This document shows, piece after piece, positions 8,769 to 15,809 of a stretch of DNA of 27,780 nt. Below the pieces are notes generated by a model. The model saw nothing but the letters and a program-made list of their open reading frames with translations, was not told the origin of the DNA and did not search any database. The first letter of the stretch is position 1. Each line of letters begins with the position of its first letter. The stretch lies in the NCBI GenBank assembly GCA_030837825.1, contig JAUQYB010000134.1, positions 1 through 27,780 of the forward strand, read 5' to 3'. Source of the DNA: Albidovulum sp. Lineage in GTDB: Bacteria > Pseudomonadota > Alphaproteobacteria > Rhodobacterales > Rhodobacteraceae. A program made the position numbers and the translations under genes.

Positions 8769-9453
8769 ATGCAGACGCCCACCGTCCTGATCGTCGAGGA
8801 CGAGGCTGCGCAGCGCGAGGTCCTCGCCTACAACCTCGAGGCCGAGGGCTATCGCGTGGCGCAGGCCGACAACGGCGAGGAGGCGCTCCTGATGGTCGCC
8901 GAGGACGCGCCGGACCTGATCGTGCTCGACTGGATGCTGCCCAATGTCTCGGGCATCGAGGTCTGCCGCCGGCTGAAGTCGCGGCCCGAGACCAGGGCGG
9001 TGCCGATCATCATGCTCTCCGCCCGGTCGGAGGAGGTGGACCTGGTGCGCGGGCTGGAAACCGGTGCGGACGACTACATGGTCAAGCCCTATTTCGGTGA
9101 TGGAACTGATGGCGCGGGTGCGCACCCAGCTTCGCCGCTCGCGCCCCTCGGCGATGGGCGAGGTGCTGGAATACCAGGACATCACGCTCGACCCCGAGAC
9201 GCACCGGGTCCACCGCGGCGGCAACGCGCTGAAACTCGGGCCGACCGAATTCCGGCTGCTGGCGACGCTGATGGAAAAGCCCGGCCGGGTCTGGAGCCGC
9301 GAGCAGCTTCTCGACCGCGTCTGGGGGCGCGACATCTATGTCGATACCCGGACGGTGGACGTCCATGTCGGGCGGCTGCGCAAGGCGCTTTGCACGCATG
9401 GCGGCGAGGATCCGGTGCGCACCGTGCGCGGCGCCGGCTACGCGCTGGGGTAG
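8769..9453 (+). pseudogene. phoB: Response regulator PhoB, frameshifted between receiver and DNA-binding domain
   Basis: The receiver domain reads from 8769 with E10, D11, the phospho-acceptor D54 (IVLDWMLP) and K106 (MVKPY). The winged-helix domain (MELMARVRTQLRRSRP through GPTEFRLLATLMEKPG to VDVHVGRLRKAL and TVRGAGYALG) lies in the next frame and ends at TAG 9451. The break is at TTT 9092-9094. With two Ts the text reads KPY-SVMELMARV, exactly the family consensus, and gives a 227-residue PhoB. As written, the receiver frame runs on with unrelated residues to 9476. One extra T explains everything, so this is either an assembly or sequencing error in a short homopolymer or a real loss of PhoB. 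No classic slippery heptamer is visible. Confidence 0.88.
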
Positions 9454-9485
9454 AGGCGGGGTCGCGAGGGGTCTAAGGGGAGACC

Positions 9486-9824
9486 TCAGTCGCCGTCGTC
9501 GGGGATCGCGTCGTCGTCGCCGAAACGGGCATCGTCGTCGTATTCGTCCTCGCCCTCGGGCACGAACTTGCTCGACAGCCGGATCGAATGGTCGTCGTGG
9601 CGCGGGTCCATCACCACGTCGGAGGGAAGCTCCCCCGCCAGCCATTCGCGGATCTCCTCGCGGGCGTCGGCGGGCTCCTGTTCCGTCAGCCCGGCGATAT
9701 AGGCGACGAAGGCGCGCTGGTCGCCGTCGATCTCCTCGAGATCAGCCTCGTCGGCCTCGGGCCATTTGTCGAGGATCGCCTCGAAGAAGGCGGGCCAGTT
9801 CTGCTGGACATGGTGCCATTTCAT
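9486..9824 (-). CDS. CsbD/YjbJ-like acidic protein
   Basis: This 112-residue soluble protein is convergent with phoB. Residues 1-66 follow the CsbD-like pattern: MKWHHVQQNWPAFFEAILDKW, then DLEEIDGDQRAFVAYIAGL and AREEIREWLAG. That pattern has conserved W, N-W, D-L-x-x-I-x-G and a closing helix with Trp. CsbD-type proteins are small stress-associated proteins of unknown biochemistry. The C-terminal 45 residues are unusual: a VMDPRHDDHSIRLSS stretch followed by a strongly acidic Asp/Glu tail (EDEYDDDARFGDDDAIPDDGD). AGGGA about seven bases before the ATG supports the start. The similarity is by pattern only, and the protein could be a lineage-specific family of its own. Confidence 0.6.
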   Translation of the reverse strand: MKWHHVQQNWPAFFEAILDKWPEADEADLEEIDGDQRAFVAYIAGLTEQEPADAREEIREWLAGELPSDVVMDPRHDDHSIRLSSKFVPEGEDEYDDDARFGDDDAIPDDGD

Positions 9825-9860
9825 GGGCAGTCCCTGCGGCTCGGGTGCGCGTCTGATTCA

Positions 9861-9870
9861 ATGTGCACAT
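9861..9870. promoter_or_regulatory. Palindrome upstream of the CsbD-like gene
   Basis: ATGTGCACAT is a perfect 10-bp palindrome 37 bases upstream of the 9824 start. It sits inside the wider near-dyad TTCAATGTGCACATGAA (9857-9873). It could be a regulator-binding site for the minus-strand gene. No regulator is assignable. Confidence 0.35.
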
Positions 9871-9901
9871 GAAGGCGCGATCTTGAAAGGGGGCGGGGCG
9901 G

Positions 9902-9922
9902 AAAAACCGCGCCAGCGCGCGG
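9902..9922 (-). terminator. Rho-independent terminator after the lipoprotein gene
   Basis: On the minus strand a 6-bp stem CCGCGC / GCGCGG with a GCTG loop is followed directly by TTTTT. It lies about 24 bases beyond the lipoprotein stop at 9946 and would end the yejA-like/lipoprotein transcript. Confidence 0.7.
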
Positions 9923-9945
9923 CGACCGGCGCCGGCCCGGCGGTC

Positions 9946-10059
9946 TCAGAACCAGTTCTGGACGGTGCGCGCGCCGGCGGACACGTCATCACCCACGCCG
10001 GCCACCGTGTTGCAGGCGGCAAGGGCGGCAAGGGCCGCGATCAGGATCAGTTTCTTCAT
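9946..10059 (-). CDS. Entericidin-like small lipoprotein
   Basis: This is a 37-residue gene. The protein starts MKKLILIAALAALAAC and continues NTVAGVGDDVSAGARTVQNWF. It has a two-lysine n-region, a short hydrophobic core and a lipobox LAAC with the lipidation Cys at residue 16. The rest is a short polar tail with the NTVxGxGxDV pattern of entericidin A/B (EcnA/EcnB) lipoproteins. In enterobacteria entericidins are outer-membrane-associated lipoproteins linked to cell lysis under stress; in alphaproteobacteria their role is unsettled. The ATG sits four bases after the TGA of the upstream binding-protein gene, so translation is probably coupled. A T-run terminator follows. Confidence 0.85.
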   Translation of the reverse strand: MKKLILIAALAALAACNTVAGVGDDVSAGARTVQNWF

Positions 10060-10063
10060 GCTC

Positions 10064-11878
10064 TCAGTCCTCGTACCACCAGACCTCCGGCTGGAAGCCC
10101 GGCCAGTCCCCGTATAGCGGAATCCTTTCGGGATAGTGAAGCCGGGCGGAATGGGCGATGCGCGCGACCTTCGGGAACCACACCGGGATCACGTAGCGCC
10201 CCGCCGTCAGCACACGGTCGAGCGCCTGGGTTGCGGCGATGAAATCGTCCTGGCTGCGGCTTTCGACCATCGCCGCCACCATCGCCTCGGCGGCGGGCGC
10301 ATCCATCCCCATCCAGTTGCGCGATCCCGGCTCGGTCACCCCCCTCGCCCCCCAGTAGAGCAACTGTTCGTTGCCCGGGCTGAGCGACAGCGCGCGGGTA
10401 TACCAGGCCATGTCGAAGGCATAGGTATTCGTCCGCTCCTTGTATTGCGCGCTGTCGACGACGGTGACGCGCGGGTTGATGCCGATCATGCGCAGCGCCT
10501 CGGTGTAAATGTCGACGATGGTCTGGGTTTCGGTCGCGCCTGCGGCCAGGACGATCTCGAAGCTGAAGGGTTTGCCTGCGGCGTCCTTCATCGCGCCATC
10601 CTGCACCGTCCAGCCCGCCTCCTCGAACAGTCTCAACGCCTTGCGCAGGTTGCCCCGATCGACGGCGCGGGCCGCGTCGCCCTCGGGCAGGGCATAGCCT
10701 TCCAGCGCGCCGGGCGGCAGATCGGCGGCGAAGGGGGCAAGAAGTTCCGCCACCTTCCCCGCCGCCGGCCCGTGGTCCATGCCGAGCACCGAGTTCGAGA
10801 AATAGGAGGTGATGCGCGGCTCAAGCCCGCCGTTCAGGGTCTGGTTGATGAACTCGAAGTTGAAGGCGAGGATCATCGCCTCGCGCACCCGCCAGTCGGC
10901 GAAGACCGGGTTGCGGGTGTTCATCACCAGCCCGGTGATGCCCGAGGGCCGCTGGTTCGGGATTTCCGACTTCACCACCTCGCCCGAGGCGACCGCGGCG
11001 AAGTCGTATTGCGACTGCCATTTCCGCGCGTTGGTCTCGCGCAAGCTGCTGGTCTCGCCGGCGGTGAAGGCCTGAAAGACCACGTCGCCGTCGCCGAAAT
11101 AGTCGTAGCGGATCTCGTCGAAGTTGTTCTGGCCGCGGTTGAACGCGAGATTCCTGCCCCAGTAATCGGGGTTGCGGCGGAAGGTGATGAAGCGGCCGGG
11201 CTCGAAGCCATCGACCACATAGGGACCCGAGCCCACCGGCACCTCGAGCGTGCTCGCGGCGAAATCCTTGCCCTGCCACTGCGCCTTCTTCAGGATCGGC
11301 CGCATCCCCATCAGCAGGGCAAGCTCCCGGTCGGGCGTGTTGAAGGTGAAGCGGACCGACCGCTCGCCGGTCTGCTCCATCTTCGCCACCTTGGCCCAGG
11401 CGGTCTGGTAGCGCGGATGACCCTGGGTGCCCAGGGTCTCGTAGCTCCACATCACGTCCTCGATGGTGACGGGGCTGCCGTCGGAGAATCGCACCTCGGG
11501 CCTGAGGGTGAATTCGACCCAGGAGCGGGCATCGTCGGTCTCCACCGATTCGGCGAGAAGGCCGTAGAGCGTGAATGGCTCGTCGATCGACCGGCCCATC
11601 AGCGTCTCCACCGTGTGCAGGCCGAGGCCCCAGGGCGCGTTGCCCTTGAGGATCCAGGGGTTGAGCGAATCGAAGCCGCCCGGCTCGCCGAAGACGATCC
11701 TGCCGCCCTTGGGCGCATCGGGGTTGACATAGGGCAGCGACACAAAATCGGGTGGGAGCGCGGGGCGCCCATACATAGCTATGCCGTGCTGCGGCTCTGC
11801 CCCCGCCGGAGCGGCCGCGACAAGCCCGAGGATGAGGGCGAAGGTCTTCCCCGCCCGCTTGAAAAACTCCGGTCGCAT
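10064..11878 (-). CDS. Periplasmic oligopeptide/microcin-C-type ABC binding protein (YejA-like, SBP family 5)
   Basis: This 604-residue protein has a signal sequence at residues 1-27 (positive MRPEFFKRAGK, hydrophobic core, AGA cleavage before EPQHG). The mature N-terminus HGIAMYGRPALPPDFVSLPY followed by VNPDAPKGG is typical of the YejA branch of SBP_bac_5. That branch imports peptides and peptide-nucleotide antibiotics through YejABEF. Other family stretches are YGLLAESVETDD, VRFSDGSPVTIEDV, GSGPYVVDGFEPGRF and the NPDYWG motif. No permease or ATPase gene is adjacent, so the protein either serves a transporter elsewhere or acts as a stand-alone receptor. It is followed by the lipoprotein gene in an apparent two-gene operon. 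Exact substrate is unknown. Confidence 0.9.
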   Translation of the reverse strand: MRPEFFKRAGKTFALILGLVAAAPAGAEPQHGIAMYGRPALPPDFVSLPYVNPDAPKGGRIVFGEPGGFDSLNPWILKGNAPWGLGLHTVETLMGRSIDEPFTLYGLLAESVETDDARSWVEFTLRPEVRFSDGSPVTIEDVMWSYETLGTQGHPRYQTAWAKVAKMEQTGERSVRFTFNTPDRELALLMGMRPILKKAQWQGKDFAASTLEVPVGSGPYVVDGFEPGRFITFRRNPDYWGRNLAFNRGQNNFDEIRYDYFGDGDVVFQAFTAGETSSLRETNARKWQSQYDFAAVASGEVVKSEIPNQRPSGITGLVMNTRNPVFADWRVREAMILAFNFEFINQTLNGGLEPRITSYFSNSVLGMDHGPAAGKVAELLAPFAADLPPGALEGYALPEGDAARAVDRGNLRKALRLFEEAGWTVQDGAMKDAAGKPFSFEIVLAAGATETQTIVDIYTEALRMIGINPRVTVVDSAQYKERTNTYAFDMAWYTRALSLSPGNEQLLYWGARGVTEPGSRNWMGMDAPAAEAMVAAMVESRSQDDFIAATQALDRVLTAGRYVIPVWFPKVARIAHSARLHYPERIPLYGDWPGFQPEVWWYED

Positions 11879-11917
11879 TTGCGCAACAATCCCCGCTGCC
11901 GGTGCCTGCCGGCCGCG

Positions 11918-11946
11918 ACGCTATCGCCGCTTCCCTGCCTTTTCAA
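11918..11946 (-). promoter_or_regulatory. Candidate sigma-70-type promoter for the yejA-like gene
   Basis: On the minus strand TTGAAA (11946-11941) and TAGCGT (11923-11918) are separated by 17 bases and lie about 40 bases upstream of the 11878 start. The -35 is good and the -10 is weak. Confidence 0.4.
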
Positions 11947-11955
11947 ACTTTTAGC

Positions 11956-11984
11956 TTGGCCGCCGGCGAAGGACCGCGTATAAA
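11956..11984 (+). promoter_or_regulatory. Candidate sigma-70-type promoter for a short transcript
   Basis: TTGGCC (11956-11961) and TATAAA (11979-11984) are separated by exactly 17 bases. Initiation would fall near 11991. This is the best promoter-like match I found in the window, and it points at the stem-loop plus terminator that follow. Confidence 0.6.
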
Positions 11985-11990
11985 GTGGTC

Positions 11991-12065
11991 ACTGCTCGAT
12001 AGGTTTCTTGCCTGTATGAAACCTGCCTCAATGACTTAACGCCCGCCTCGTGCGGGCGTTTTTTT
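11991..12065 (+). ncRNA. Candidate small RNA or attenuated leader
   Basis: A transcript from the promoter at 11956-11984 would run about 75 bases and end at the strong terminator 12038-12065. It begins with a stem AGGTTTC (12001-12007) / GAAACCT (12018-12024) over a 10-base loop, then a single-stranded linker, then the terminator. This two-hairpin plan is common for trans-acting sRNAs. Alternatively it may be a premature-termination leader of bdhA, whose ATG is 145 bases further on. I could not match it to a named RNA family, and it lacks the CCUCCUCCC motif of CcsR/cuckoo RNAs. The rest of the gap (12066-12209) shows only the bdhA ribosome site. Confidence 0.5.
12038..12065 (+). terminator. 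Strong rho-independent terminator
   Basis: A perfect 9-bp stem AACGCCCGC / GCGGGCGTT with a CTCGT loop is followed by five more Ts, giving a run of seven. It works only in the plus direction, because no T-run exists on the other side. No protein gene ends upstream on this strand, which is what suggests the short RNA. Confidence 0.9.
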
Positions 12066-12209
12066 ATGCCGCCGGACGCTGCCACCGGGCCGCCGATGCC
12101 GCGAATCGCGAGGCGGTCGCATCTCCCCCCCCACGATGGCGTGAAGGCGGTGGATTTTGCGCCTGCAGCGTCTATGTTTTCTGCATCGCAAAAACCACAG
12201 GAGGCGAAC

Positions 12210-12983
12210 ATGTCCCTTTCCGGCAAGACCGCCATCGTCACCGGCTCCAACTCCGGGATCGGCCTCGGCACGGCGCGCGAACTGGCCCGGGCAGGCGCGG
12301 ATGTCATTCTCAACTCCTTCACCGACCGCGACGAGGACCACAAGCTTGCCGCCGATCTGGCCAGGGAATTCGGCGTGAAGGCGCGCTACATCAAGGCCGA
12401 CATGTCGAAGGGCGAGGAATGCCGGGCGCTGGTGGCGCAAGCCGGCGGCTGCGACATTCTGGTGAACAACGCCGGCATCCAGTTCGTCGCACCGATCGAG
12501 GAGTTTCCGGTCGAGAAATGGAACGCGATCCTGGCGATCAACCTTTCGTCGGCGTTCCACACCACGGCCGCGGCGCTGCCGGGAATGCGCAAGAAGGGCT
12601 GGGGCCGGATCGTCAACATCGCCTCGGCGCACGGGCTCACCGCCTCGCCCTTCAAGTCGGCCTATGTCGCGGCCAAGCACGGGCTGGTCGGCCTGACCAA
12701 GACCGCCGCACTCGAGACTGCGGGCCAGGGGATCACGGTGAACGCGATCTGCCCGGGCTATGTGCTGACGCCGCTCGTCGAGGCGCAGATCCCCGACCAG
12801 ATGAAGGTGCACGACATGGACCGCGAGACGGTGATCCGCGAGGTGATGCTGGACCGCCAGCCGTCCAAGCAGTTTGCGACGGTGGAGGAGATCGGCGGCA
12901 CGGCGGTCTTTCTCTGTTCGGAGGCGGCCGTGCAGATCACCGGCACGACGATTTCCGTCGACGGCGGCTGGACCGCGCTCTGA
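12210..12983 (+). CDS. bdhA: D-3-hydroxybutyrate dehydrogenase (SDR family)
   Basis: This 257-residue classical short-chain dehydrogenase oxidises 3-hydroxybutyrate to acetoacetate with NAD in the cytoplasm, a step in polyhydroxybutyrate and ketone-body use. The cofactor motif TGSNSGIG is at 11-18 and NNAG at 86-89. Asn111, Ser139, Tyr152 and Lys156 form the catalytic set. The segments SAHGLTASPFKSAYVAAKHG and CPGYVLTPLVEAQIPDQ are characteristic of bacterial BDH rather than generic SDRs. AGGAGG at 12199-12204, five bases before the ATG, fixes the start. A longer in-frame extension to 12066 is not needed. It is followed by the patatin gene 77 bases downstream. Confidence 0.92.
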   Translation: MSLSGKTAIVTGSNSGIGLGTARELARAGADVILNSFTDRDEDHKLAADLAREFGVKARYIKADMSKGEECRALVAQAGGCDILVNNAGIQFVAPIEEFPVEKWNAILAINLSSAFHTTAAALPGMRKKGWGRIVNIASAHGLTASPFKSAYVAAKHGLVGLTKTAALETAGQGITVNAICPGYVLTPLVEAQIPDQMKVHDMDRETVIREVMLDRQPSKQFATVEEIGGTAVFLCSEAAVQITGTTISVDGGWTAL

Positions 12984-13060
12984 GGGCGGGACGCGCGCGG
13001 GAAGAAGGGGCGCTGCCCCCCACCCGGGATGGTTTCGCCAGATCGAAGGGAGAGCCGGCG

Positions 13061-14092
13061 ATGCGCAGGATCAACCTCGCGCTTCAGGGCGGGGGCGCGC
13101 ACGGCGCCTTCACCTGGGGCGTGCTCGACCGGCTCCTGCGCGAGGAGGACATCGAGATCGCGGGAATATCCGGCACCTCGGCCGGGGCGCTGAACGGGGC
13201 GGCGGTGAAGTCCGGCCTTGCCCGAGGCGGGCGCGCGGCGGCGCGGGAAAGCCTCGACTGGCTCTGGGAGCAGGTCGGGGCGGTCGGCGACATGCGGCTT
13301 GGCGACTGGTTCCGCGCCTTCCTGCCGTTGGCCGGCATCTGGTCGGGCGTGACCGAGCGGCTCGCGCCGCTCTCGCCGGTGGATGTCGCCTCGCGCCTCT
13401 TCAGCCCCTATGATTTCGGGCCCTTCTACAGGAACCCCCTGGAGCGGGTCGCCCAGGCCTTCGAGTTCGAGCATGTCCGTGGCGCGCCGGGCCCGGACTT
13501 CTTCGTGGCGGCGACGAACGTGCGCACCGGCCGGATCCGGGTCTTCCCCTCGTGCGAGATCACACCGGAGGTGATCCTCGCCTCGGCCTGCCTGCCCACG
13601 ATCTTCCAGGCGGTGGAGATCGAGGATCCGGCGACCGGGCGGGCAGAGGCCTACTGGGACGGCGGCTACACCGGCAACCCGGCGCTCTTTCCGCTCTACG
13701 CAAGGAGCCTGCCGCGCGACATCGTCGTCGTCAGCATCAATCCCCTGGTCCGCGACGCGGTGCCGCGGATCGCCGCCGAAATCCAGGACCGGATCAACGA
13801 GATCAGCTTCAACGCCTCGCTTCTGGCCGAGCTCCGTTCGATCAATTTCGTCAAGCGGCTGATCCGGTCGGGAGCGGTGAGCGGCGAGGCGATGAAGGAC
13901 GTGCTGGTCCATGTCATCGCCGACGACGGGTTGATGGACGCGCTTTCCGCTTCAAGCAAGCTCACGCCGACGCCGGGCCTTCTGTTCGCGCTGAAGGAGG
14001 CGGGGATCGCCGCGACCGAAACGTTCCTGGCCGAACATGGCGACAAGCTCAACCGCGAAAGCTCGGTCGACCTGCCGCGGATGTTCGGCTGA
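13061..14092 (+). CDS. Patatin-like phospholipase
   Basis: This 343-residue lipid acyl hydrolase has a Ser-Asp dyad. The oxyanion glycine motif GGGAHGAF is at 10-17. The nucleophile elbow GTSAG puts Ser at residue 40, and the DGGYTGNP motif puts the catalytic Asp at about 200. Sequence between them follows the alphaproteobacterial patatin family. AAGGGAGA about eight bases upstream supports the start. The position directly after bdhA suggests a role in polyhydroxybutyrate-granule or membrane-lipid turnover; this is inference from context. It converges with the DUF502 gene with only nine bases between the stops. Confidence 0.9.
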   Translation: MRRINLALQGGGAHGAFTWGVLDRLLREEDIEIAGISGTSAGALNGAAVKSGLARGGRAAARESLDWLWEQVGAVGDMRLGDWFRAFLPLAGIWSGVTERLAPLSPVDVASRLFSPYDFGPFYRNPLERVAQAFEFEHVRGAPGPDFFVAATNVRTGRIRVFPSCEITPEVILASACLPTIFQAVEIEDPATGRAEAYWDGGYTGNPALFPLYARSLPRDIVVVSINPLVRDAVPRIAAEIQDRINEISFNASLLAELRSINFVKRLIRSGAVSGEAMKDVLVHVIADDGLMDALSASSKLTPTPGLLFALKEAGIAATETFLAEHGDKLNRESSVDLPRMFG

Positions 14093-14101
14093 CGGGGGGC
14101 C

Positions 14102-14830
14102 TCAGCCGGGCGGCGGCGCGGGTTCGGGCCGGCGCGGCGCAGGCGGATAGACGAGGCCCGCCGAGATGATCAGTTTGGCCGCGTCCTCGACCGACATGTC
14201 GAGGAAGATCACGTCCCGCCTGGGCACGTAGAGCAGGAAGCCGGAGGTCGGGTTCGGCGTCGTGGCAAGGAACACCGTCAGCACCTCGTCCTCGGGGAGC
14301 TTCTCGAGGATCTCGCCCTTGGCCGAGGTCGAGACGAAGCCGATCCCCCACATTCCCAGCCGGGGATACTGGACGAGGCAGGCCTTGTCGAACTTGGCAT
14401 CGGACTGGGTGAAGACGGTTTCGGCCACCTGTTTCACGCCGTTGTAGATCGAGCGGATGATCGGCATCCGGTCGACGAGGCTTTCGCCCCAGGCGATCAG
14501 CGAGCGGCCGATCAGACCCTTGGCGACCCAGCCGACGAAGACGGTGAAGATCAAAAAGAAGATGACGCCGACACCGCGCAGGTTGATCGCGGTGTCCTCG
14601 CCGAACACGTCCCTGATCAGCCGGTCGGGCTGGTAGGCGGCCGGCACGAAGGGCAGCACCCAGCCGTCGATCCAGCCGGCCACCGTCCAGATCAGCCAGA
14701 GCGTCAGCCCGATCGGCGCGATCACGACGAGACCGGTCAGGAAATTGGCGCGCGCCCGCGCGACGATCCCGCGACGTCGCGGCCCCTGGGCCGCAGGTCC
14801 CTGATCCGGGCCGTCCTGCCTGGCTGTCAT
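14102..14830 (-). CDS. DUF502 family inner-membrane protein
   Basis: This 242-residue protein is cytosolic at the N-terminus (polar MTARQDGPDQGP, then RRRGIVARARANF). It has two membrane helices, FLTGLVVIAPIGLTLWLIWT (about 28-52) and GVGVIFFLIFTVFVGWVAKG (about 82-102). The DUF502 signature follows: LIAWGESLVDRMPIIRSIYN, then GVKQVAETVF, FDKACLVQYPR, GIGFVST and FLATTPNPTSGFLLYVPR, ending with a Pro-rich tail. The biochemical function of DUF502 is unknown. I chose the ATG at 14830, preceded by GGGGGC, over an upstream start at 14899 that would overlap psuG. It lies 49 bases after psuG on the same strand but may be transcribed separately. Confidence 0.9.
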   Translation of the reverse strand: MTARQDGPDQGPAAQGPRRRGIVARARANFLTGLVVIAPIGLTLWLIWTVAGWIDGWVLPFVPAAYQPDRLIRDVFGEDTAINLRGVGVIFFLIFTVFVGWVAKGLIGRSLIAWGESLVDRMPIIRSIYNGVKQVAETVFTQSDAKFDKACLVQYPRLGMWGIGFVSTSAKGEILEKLPEDEVLTVFLATTPNPTSGFLLYVPRRDVIFLDMSVEDAAKLIISAGLVYPPAPRRPEPAPPPG

Positions 14831-14879
14831 CGCCCCCGATCCCCGTTGCGAGGGCGACTGTAGGCGGTCGCGCGCGGCC

Positions 14880-15809
14880 TCACAATGGGGTGGCGGCACG
14901 CTCTGTCACGATGGCGGCGGCGATCCTCGCGGCCATGCGGGCGTTGTTGAGGACAAGCGCGATGTTGGCAGGAAGCGAGCGGCCGTCGGTCAGTTCGAAG
15001 ATGCGGGAAAGGAGGAAGGGCGTCACCTCCTTCGCGGCGATTCCCCGGGCGGCGGCCTCGGCAAGCGCCGCTTCGATCGCCGGCACGATCCGCTCGCGCG
15101 GGATCTCGTCCTCCGCCGGGATCGGGTTGGCGACGAGCTGGCCGCCCCCGATCCCCAGCCGCGCGCGCATCAGGTGGGCGCGCGCAATCTCCTCGGGCCG
15201 GTCCATCCTGAGCGGCGCGGGCAGGCCGGAGGACCGCGACCAGAAGGCGGGAAACTCGTCCTGACCCACCGCGATCACCGGCACGCCGAGCGTTTCCAGA
15301 ACCTCGAGCGTCTTCGGCAGGTCGAGGATCGCCTTGGCGCCGGCGGCGACCACGGTGACCGGGGTGCGGGCCAGTTCGTGCAGGTCGGCCGAGACGTCGA
15401 AACTCGTCTCGGCGCCGCGGTGGACACCGCCGATGCCGCCGGTGGCGAAGACCGCGATCCCGGCCAGATGCGCCGCGATCATCGTCGCGGCGACGGTGGT
15501 GGCGCCGGTCCGTCCGCTGGCGAGGCAGGCGGCGAGGTCGGCCCGCGACAGCTTCATCACGCCCGTGGCGGAGGCGAAGCCTTCGAGTTCGGCCGGCTCG
15601 AGGCCGATGTGCAGCCGGCCGGCGATCGCCGCGATGGTCGCCGGGACGGCACCTGCGGCGCGCACCTCGGCCTCGACCCGCCGGGCGGTTTCGAGGTTCT
15701 GCGGGAAGGGCATCCCGTGGGTGATGATCGTCGATTCCAGCGCAACGATCGGCGCGCCCGTCTGGCGGGCCCGCGTGACTTCGGCGGAGAAGGCGAGGGG
15801 CGCGGTCAT
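14880..15809 (-). CDS. psuG: Pseudouridine-5'-phosphate glycosidase
   Basis: This 309-residue enzyme cleaves the C-C glycosidic bond of pseudouridine 5'-phosphate to uracil and ribose 5-phosphate. Length matches the E. coli protein (312). Conserved segments are ALESTIITHGMPFPQN (acidic residue E25), GVMKLSRADL (K86), FATGGIGGVHRGAETSFDVSADL (metal Asp at about 142), AGAKAILDLPKTLE (K159), FPAFWSR, and NIALVLNNARMAARIA near the C-terminus. The start at 15809 overlaps the psuK stop by four bases. PsuK makes the substrate, so the pair forms a complete pseudouridine-salvage route. Confidence 0.95.
   Translation of the reverse strand: MTAPLAFSAEVTRARQTGAPIVALESTIITHGMPFPQNLETARRVEAEVRAAGAVPATIAAIAGRLHIGLEPAELEGFASATGVMKLSRADLAACLASGRTGATTVAATMIAAHLAGIAVFATGGIGGVHRGAETSFDVSADLHELARTPVTVVAAGAKAILDLPKTLEVLETLGVPVIAVGQDEFPAFWSRSSGLPAPLRMDRPEEIARAHLMRARLGIGGGQLVANPIPAEDEIPRERIVPAIEAALAEAAARGIAAKEVTPFLLSRIFELTDGRSLPANIALVLNNARMAARIAAAIVTERAATPL

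Noticed and set aside
9064..9453. Separate 129-codon gene for the phoB DNA-binding domain
   Set aside because: Its first residues are the wrong frame of the receiver, and it has no ribosome site; it is the second half of phoB.
9466..9487. Hairpin GGTCT / AGACC at the end of phoB
   Set aside because: Five-bp stem without T-run on either strand, overlapping the convergent stop; not convincing as a terminator.
10136..11983. Plus-strand open frame of about 615 codons opposite the peptide-binding protein gene
   Set aside because: Antisense shadow of the yejA-like gene in very GC-rich DNA: the protein is His/Arg/Gly-rich with no domain, and the minus-strand frame has signal peptide and family motifs.
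12016..12039. Seven-codon mini-frame (MKPASMT) ending at the terminator stem
   Set aside because: No ribosome site and no runs of codons suggestive of amino-acid attenuation; kept only as a note to the RNA candidate.
12050..14092. Single 680-codon frame covering bdhA and the patatin
   Set aside because: Only the last 343 codons are the patatin; the first half is the wrong frame of bdhA.
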